Source: CAZQYC01 sp043746555 | GTDB taxonomy: Bacteria; Pseudomonadota; Gammaproteobacteria; Steroidobacterales; Steroidobacteraceae | Direction of reading: 5' to 3' | Assembly (NCBI GenBank): GCA_043746555.1 | Contig: JAYTQU010000169.1 | Location: 1-9,702 of the forward strand | Length of the DNA: 9,702 nt | In this document: positions 5,815 to 9,702 of the stretch, in pieces | Numbering within the stretch: the stretch's first letter is position 1 | How the letters are laid out: each line of letters opens with the position of its first letter | Program-made: the position numbers and the translations under genes | Notes under the pieces: model-generated | Told to the model about the DNA's origin: nothing | Seen by the model: the letters and a program-made list of their open reading frames with translations, nothing else | Database searches by the model: none

Positions 5815-6738
5815 ATGCGACGTCTAGATCTGAATTTGCTTCCCATCGTCGTAGCGCTGTACGAACATCGCAACGTCAGTCGAGCCGCGTGCGCACTTGG
5901 CATGAGCCAACCTGCCGTGAGCGCCGCGCTTGCGAAGTTGCGACGCGCGTTCGACGACCCGCTGTACGTGAAAACGGCGCGCGGGATGGAGCCGACGCCT
6001 CGCGCCGAGGCGCTAATCGCACCGACACTCGATGCGCTCAACAAACTCAACCGAGATGTCTTTGCCGATGTGTCGTTTAAACCGGAATCCACTCGCGATA
6101 CCTTTACGCTGGCGCTGTCGGATGTCGGCGAGATGGTTTTTCTGCCGAAGATACTTGAGCGGATCACGACGCTGGCGCCGCACGCGTCGATTCGATCGGT
6201 AACGCCATCGCAGAGCGAGTTGGAACTTGGATTGGAGCGTGGCGACATCGATCTCGCCATCGGTTACTTTCCGGACCTGAAACTTCGAAATATTTTTCAG
6301 CAGCGCTTGGTGACGCACACGTATGTGTGTCTACTGCGCGCCGATCATCCAATTCGCGGTACGCAGCTCACGTTGAAACAATTTCTAGCGCTCGATCACG
6401 CCGTGGTGCGCTCGGACAGTCGCGGTCAAGAAGTGTTTGAGAATTTTCTCACCAAGAACCGCATTCAGCGCCGCGTCGTGTTGCGCACGCCGCATTTCAC
6501 GAGCGTGCCGATGATTGTCGCGCGTTCGAATTTGTTGGTGACCGTGCCGCATCCACTCGGCAGGTACTTTGCGAGCCTGGCGGCCAACGTCAAGATCGTT
6601 AAACCCGGCATCGGTATCCCGCGCATCGATCTCAAGCAGTATTGGCATCGTCGTTATCACCAAGACCCAAAGAATCGTTGGCTGCGCGGACTCGTCGCCG
6701 AATTATTCAACGACGAGACCGATGAGTGGAAATTATAG
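5815..6738 (+). CDS. LysR-family transcriptional regulator (NodD/LeuO-like subgroup)
   Basis: This is a 307-residue LysR-type regulator of normal length. The N-terminal winged helix-turn-helix is clear: LDLNLLPIVVALYEHRNVSR, then a recognition segment at about 28-41 with SQPAVSAALAKLR, followed by FDDPLYVKTARGMEPTPRA. This form, with LDLNLL, DDPL[FY]V and PT.RA, is typical of the NodD/SyrM/LeuO/MexT-like subgroup. A linker helix and a two-lobed effector domain follow (about 92-300), including ELELGLERGDIDLAIGYFPD, a common block in this group. The effector is unknown. Its gene diverges from the MetE-like gene with a dyad-rich 101-base spacer, so the MetE-like/SDR block is the likely target, probably with autoregulation. 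It converges on the TonB-dependent receptor with 33 bases between stops. There is no strong Shine-Dalgarno before ATG 5815, but this start gives the standard family N-terminus. Confidence 0.94.
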   Translation: MRRLDLNLLPIVVALYEHRNVSRAACALGMSQPAVSAALAKLRRAFDDPLYVKTARGMEPTPRAEALIAPTLDALNKLNRDVFADVSFKPESTRDTFTLALSDVGEMVFLPKILERITTLAPHASIRSVTPSQSELELGLERGDIDLAIGYFPDLKLRNIFQQRLVTHTYVCLLRADHPIRGTQLTLKQFLALDHAVVRSDSRGQEVFENFLTKNRIQRRVVLRTPHFTSVPMIVARSNLLVTVPHPLGRYFASLAANVKIVKPGIGIPRIDLKQYWHRRYHQDPKNRWLRGLVAELFNDETDEWKL

Positions 6739-6739
6739 A

Positions 6740-6778
6740 GCGCTGACTCGCAGCGACTATTTGAGCTTGACTCAGCGC
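6740..6778. terminator. Possible bidirectional hairpin between converging lysR-type and receptor genes
   Basis: GCGCTGA (6740-6746) pairs perfectly with TCAGCGC (6772-6778), and a competing shorter hairpin CGCTG/CAGCG (6741-6745, 6751-6755) overlaps it. The position between two converging stop codons suits a shared terminator. The right arm overlaps the receptor's stop codon. Neither strand has a real T-run after the stem and the large loop is long, so this is weak as an intrinsic terminator. Confidence 0.3.
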
Positions 6779-9453
6779 CAGTTCTTGCTGATTCGCAATC
6801 CAATGAACCGACCCACTGGATCGGAAGCGGTTGGATCAAATCCTCCACCGCCATTGCCACTCTGCGCGATGTTCACAAACGGCGGATCTTGGTCAAACAC
6901 ATTTCGCGCCTCCAGACCAACCGATAGATGACTACCAAAGCTGCCGAGCCACGTAAACTCATCGCCTCTCAATGTGAAGCTTAGATCAACCGGCGTATAG
7001 GCACTCACGCTCTCCGTCGGCGTTATGGCGTTGTTGTCGTAGCTGGTCACATAGTTGAACGTTAACCGTGTCGTTGCTGGACCGTAGTCCCACGACACCG
7101 CAGCAAGTCCCTTAAATCGCAACGGGTAGAAGATCGTGTTGAGACGATCCGTCAGTGCGCCGGTTTGCGTCAACGCCACTTCATACTTGGAGAAATAGGA
7201 ACCGCTAAAATTGAATCTAAATGTGCCCGCCGCATCGGTATGCCAGTTCTGGTTGACTTGAATATCGATACCTTGAGTGAGCGACGTTCCGAGATTGTTG
7301 TTTCGTCCATCGACAAACAATGTGACGTTTTGGGGGTCACCGCCAGGGAAACTGCCGCGAGCTAACGTTATTCCCTGCGCCAACAACGCCAGTACGCGAT
7401 CGCGCGCTTCGGTTCCGCGCAAGATAATTCCGGTGCCGGCGAACTGGTTTTCAAGCGATAGGATTGCGAGGTTGGAGAGATAGTTATTGACTTGCTTTTC
7501 GTACTTCACGTCGAAGTAGGTCATGCTCAAGCTCGTGTCCGCCGTTGGTTTCCAATCGAATCCAAACGACCAAGTAGTCGCCTCTTCTGGCTTTAGGTTG
7601 AGATTTGCGCCGGACAACGCAAACCCAATCAACGGTGCGCCACCGGCAGGATTAACGTAGTTTTGCCCGAATAACGCGTTGCTGTTGCCGTAGATTTCGG
7701 TGATTAGCGGCGCGCGAAATGACGTCCCGTAACTTGCACGCAACGTCAACGAATCGATTGGCGCCCAGCTAAATCCGAATTTGGGATTAGTGGCGCTACC
7801 GACATCGCTGTAATTGTCGTATCGAACCGCGGCAGTCACATCGAGGCGAGCAATGCCTGAAACCGCATTTGAACTTCCAACAATCGGTGCCCGTAATTCA
7901 AAATAGGTCGAATCGACCTTCCGCGAGAACTCGCGAAAAACAATCGGCGTTCCCGGATTGCCGCGTGCCAATCCCAATGACACATCCATATCCTGTCCTT
8001 CGTAGCCGGCGGCAAATCGAAGATCGCCGCCAGGTAATGCGACAATCGGCCCGTCGAAGCGCGCTTCATAACCTTTAAACGTTTCCAACGTCGGTGCGAA
8101 GAAAATTTGATTGCCAATCGCCGCCAGCGTTGCCGCGGAAGTGCGATGCAGTCCATACGGATCGAACGCAGTTGACGGGTTGTTACTGGCCAATGCCGTC
8201 GCCAATGCCGCGTTATTCAATCCGTGTGACGTGTTGGACTCATCGTCGCTCTTTCCGTACGTAAACAGTAACTCAGCGCGTATATCATGCGGCAGGCTGA
8301 AACGAAGGCCCGGAGTTAATTCCCAGCTGGTCGACGATCCCGTTTGCGTATCGCGCGGTAAATCGCCGCTGAAATTGTAGTCAATCGATGTAGCACCGGT
8401 CACGCCCGGAGGCGCTACGAAAAACGCATTGGTATTCGGAGCACTCAGCGTACTTGCAAACAGCGCAGGCTGGTACACAAAATCTCGCTTGGAATAAAAT
8501 CCATCGGCAAATACTTCAAACCAGTCGTTGAATCGCTGCGTAAATGTCGCATTGAGCGAGTTGTATTGCTGCTCCGGCAGCAGATCCTGTCCTAGCGCCA
8601 CGTTGCATAAGTTGGTTGTGCCCGCAACCATCGTATTGGCTGTTGCCGGCGTAACGCCGGCAGCGGGAATCGCAAACGTGGTAGCGCCGACACGAATCGT
8701 GCCTGGACTGCAGCGCGTCACGCGCGAATCGCTGCCGCCGTGACTGCGCAAATCCGAAGTAAAGAAATCGCGATCGTCGCCGTTCAAATTGCTGAGATAC
8801 GAATGCTCATAGGCCACCATCACTTGTCCGCCGTCCCAAACTTTGCCGCCCGCGATGCCGGCTTGGTATTCGTCGAATGAGTCGGCGGTTCCGTAACGCA
8901 AGCTGGTATCGACGCCATTCAATGTGCGTCGTGGGACAAGATTCACGACGCCGGCAACAGCGTCCGATCCGTATACCGCCGATGCGCCGTCGGCCACAAT
9001 TTCTATGCGCTCAAGTCCGAGCGACGGAATGATGGATGGATCGGTGGAGCGACTGTTATTGACCACGCGATGTCCATCGACCAACATCAACGTGGCATAG
9101 GGTCCGATACCGTGCAAGTTGATCGAGTTACCGAAAACAATATTGCCCGCGCCGCCCGATTGGCCACGCGACGACTCCGACACGCCTAGGTTGTAGACCT
9201 GAGGCACCTCTTTGATAATGCGATCGACCGTCACGCCGCTGGCGGCATCGATATCTTCGCGTCCGAGCCCGATCACGCTTGATCCGACCGGCGCGGTGCC
9301 GCGAATACGACTGCCGGTCACGACCACTTCTTCAAGTGCGGTAGTTGCGGTCGGACTGCTCGGCGTTTGACTCAACGCTGTCGAAGAAGAAAACGCCGCT
9401 ATATGTAAGCTCGCGACGATTGCGCTGCGCAAAAGCCAATTGTGAGTTTTCAT
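6772..9453 (-). CDS. TonB-dependent outer-membrane receptor
   Basis: This 893-residue outer-membrane active transporter is energised by TonB-ExbBD. Residues 1 to about 28 form a signal peptide (basic MKTHNWLLR, hydrophobic stretch, cleavage near STALS-Q). The TonB box lies in LEEVVVTGSR (40-49). The plug domain (about 50-175) has GIGPYATLMLVDGHRV and GLERIEIVADGASAVYGSDA. The rest is the 22-strand beta-barrel, with typical blocks LTLRASYGTSFRAP, LKPEEATTWSFGFDWKP and ARNVFDQDPPF, ending in ...LRISKNWR. An extracellular loop after residue 245 carries two cysteines and a DLLPEQQYNSL motif common in proteobacterial carbohydrate- or siderophore-type receptors. The usual NLRG of the plug is NLHG here. 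Start ATG 9453 has AGGGGAG ending 4 bases upstream. The ligand cannot be told from sequence. There is no adjacent TonB, FecIR pair or periplasmic binding protein, and regulation probably runs through the GTTGAC dyads upstream. Confidence 0.96.
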   Translation of the reverse strand: MKTHNWLLRSAIVASLHIAAFSSSTALSQTPSSPTATTALEEVVVTGSRIRGTAPVGSSVIGLGREDIDAASGVTVDRIIKEVPQVYNLGVSESSRGQSGGAGNIVFGNSINLHGIGPYATLMLVDGHRVVNNSRSTDPSIIPSLGLERIEIVADGASAVYGSDAVAGVVNLVPRRTLNGVDTSLRYGTADSFDEYQAGIAGGKVWDGGQVMVAYEHSYLSNLNGDDRDFFTSDLRSHGGSDSRVTRCSPGTIRVGATTFAIPAAGVTPATANTMVAGTTNLCNVALGQDLLPEQQYNSLNATFTQRFNDWFEVFADGFYSKRDFVYQPALFASTLSAPNTNAFFVAPPGVTGATSIDYNFSGDLPRDTQTGSSTSWELTPGLRFSLPHDIRAELLFTYGKSDDESNTSHGLNNAALATALASNNPSTAFDPYGLHRTSAATLAAIGNQIFFAPTLETFKGYEARFDGPIVALPGGDLRFAAGYEGQDMDVSLGLARGNPGTPIVFREFSRKVDSTYFELRAPIVGSSNAVSGIARLDVTAAVRYDNYSDVGSATNPKFGFSWAPIDSLTLRASYGTSFRAPLITEIYGNSNALFGQNYVNPAGGAPLIGFALSGANLNLKPEEATTWSFGFDWKPTADTSLSMTYFDVKYEKQVNNYLSNLAILSLENQFAGTGIILRGTEARDRVLALLAQGITLARGSFPGGDPQNVTLFVDGRNNNLGTSLTQGIDIQVNQNWHTDAAGTFRFNFSGSYFSKYEVALTQTGALTDRLNTIFYPLRFKGLAAVSWDYGPATTRLTFNYVTSYDNNAITPTESVSAYTPVDLSFTLRGDEFTWLGSFGSHLSVGLEARNVFDQDPPFVNIAQSGNGGGGFDPTASDPVGRFIGLRISKNWR

Positions 9454-9483
9454 GAGACTCCCCTAAAGCTTCTGGTGTCGGCG

Positions 9484-9538
9484 CTGGCTATTGTCTGCAC
9501 CGGCCGCCTTATTCGAAAGAACGCACGCCGATAGCCAG
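9484..9538. repeat. 8-bp inverted repeat in the receptor's 5' leader region
   Basis: CTGGCTAT (9484-9491) and ATAGCCAG (9531-9538) are perfect reverse complements separated by 39 bases, lying 31-85 bases upstream of the receptor start. Directly beyond is the 10-base palindrome AACGGCCGTT (9539-9548). In a transcript starting further upstream they would form a stem in the 5' leader. A role in translation or mRNA stability is possible but unproven. Confidence 0.4.
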
Positions 9539-9575
9539 AACGGCCGTTTACTGCCGCCTAACCATCGCGTGTATT

Positions 9576-9585
9576 TAGTTGACTG
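9576..9585. promoter_or_regulatory. Operator-like site 1 (TAGT-TG-ACTG)
   Basis: This is a near-perfect dyad around a GTTGAC core (9578-9583), with one mismatch at the outermost base. It is the copy nearest the receptor, about 123 bases before its start codon, and shares TAGTTGACT with site 2, 57 bases away. Confidence 0.4.
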
Positions 9586-9632
9586 TGCCAACCTTATGCT
9601 TAGATTACTCGCCGCAAAGGCTATGCGCAATA

Positions 9633-9642
9633 TAGTTGACTA
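9633..9642. promoter_or_regulatory. Operator-like site 2 (TAGT-TG-ACTA)
   Basis: This is a perfect 4-2-4 dyad with core GTTGAC (9635-9640). Its centre is 12 bases from the centre of site 3, a little over one helical turn, so two regulator dimers could bind nearly side by side. Confidence 0.45.
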
Positions 9643-9643
9643 A

Positions 9644-9655
9644 ATTGTTGACAAT
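9644..9655. promoter_or_regulatory. Operator-like site 3 (ATTGT-TG-ACAAT)
   Basis: This is a perfect 5-2-5 dyad with the same GTTGAC core (9647-9652). The shape recalls operators of FCD-type GntR regulators (TTGT...ACAA). It contains TTGACA on the + strand, which could also be a -35 element for a gene beyond the right edge, although the sequence 16-18 bases on is a poor -10. Confidence 0.45.
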
Positions 9656-9702
9656 CCGATCAGGCATTCCTTAGTCTGCGGCCGCAAGACGAAGGTAATT
9701 AA

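Larger units (their letters stand above)
9454..9702. other. Upstream regulatory region of the receptor; no gene seen
   Basis: This 249-base stretch has no convincing coding frame. It holds the receptor's ribosome binding site, a leader inverted repeat, two short GC palindromes (9539-9548 and 9677-9686) and the three GTTGAC-core dyads. I could not place a convincing sigma-70 promoter on either strand. GAAGG at about 9691 near the right edge might be the ribosome binding site of a divergent gene starting outside the window. Confidence 0.5.

Noticed and set aside
9558..9590. Sigma-54-like promoter (TGGCAC) on the - strand before the receptor
   Set aside because: The -24-like TGGCAC is present but no TTGC/GC element lies at the required -12 spacing.
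9677..9686. TGCGGCCGCA palindrome (contains a NotI site)
   Set aside because: A single short GC palindrome is expected by chance in GC-rich DNA, and it has no flanking T-run or repeat partner.
1..9702. Mobile elements, CRISPR arrays, tRNA/rRNA genes, phage genes
   Set aside because: I saw no transposase or integrase motifs, regularly spaced repeats, RNA-gene signatures or phage structural genes on either strand.

Overview
The window looks like ordinary chromosome from a Gram-negative proteobacterium, most likely a gammaproteobacterium of the Steroidobacter/Xanthomonadales kind. The reasons are a TonB-dependent outer-membrane receptor with an EEVVVTGSR-type TonB box, a HemN that closely follows the gammaproteobacterial pattern, and a mid-50s G+C impression. 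This is inference from protein style; no rRNA or other taxonomic marker is present. I found no transposase, integrase, tRNA or CRISPR array.

Layout. At the left edge, the tail of an unrecognised + strand ORF overlaps, by ATGA, the start of a GPH-type sugar/cation symporter gene (137-1252). The symporter is cut off after about ten membrane segments and runs straight into an internal piece of a cyclase/kynurenine-formamidase-family gene (about 1203-1340), so two neighbouring genes appear to have been fused by deletion. Next come hemN (oxygen-independent coproporphyrinogen III dehydrogenase, 1573-2982) and, 14 bases later, a small macro-domain gene (2997-3491). Both are on + and probably co-transcribed.

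From 3513 to 5713 a - strand block reads, in transcription order: a cobalamin-independent methionine-synthase-family enzyme (C-terminal catalytic domain only, zinc ligands intact), a 55-codon remnant of an MFS exporter, and an SDR oxidoreductase. A divergent LysR regulator (5815-6738) starts 101 bases from the MetE-like gene, so it is the natural candidate to control this block. Converging on LysR is a large TonB-dependent receptor (6772-9453, -). Its 249-base upstream region carries three dyad sites that share a GTTGAC core and look like an operator array.

How the parts may work together (inference). The receptor could import a scarce nutrient across the outer membrane, and the MetE-like enzyme and SDR could act on a substrate sensed by the LysR protein. 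Nothing in the sequence fixes that substrate. Both inner-membrane transporter genes in the window are broken, which suggests a locus losing catabolic or transport capacity. I see no convincing wholly new system. The most useful leads are the two deletion scars, the repeated GTTGAC operator, the hemN/macro-domain pair, and the MetE-like/SDR/LysR unit of unknown substrate.
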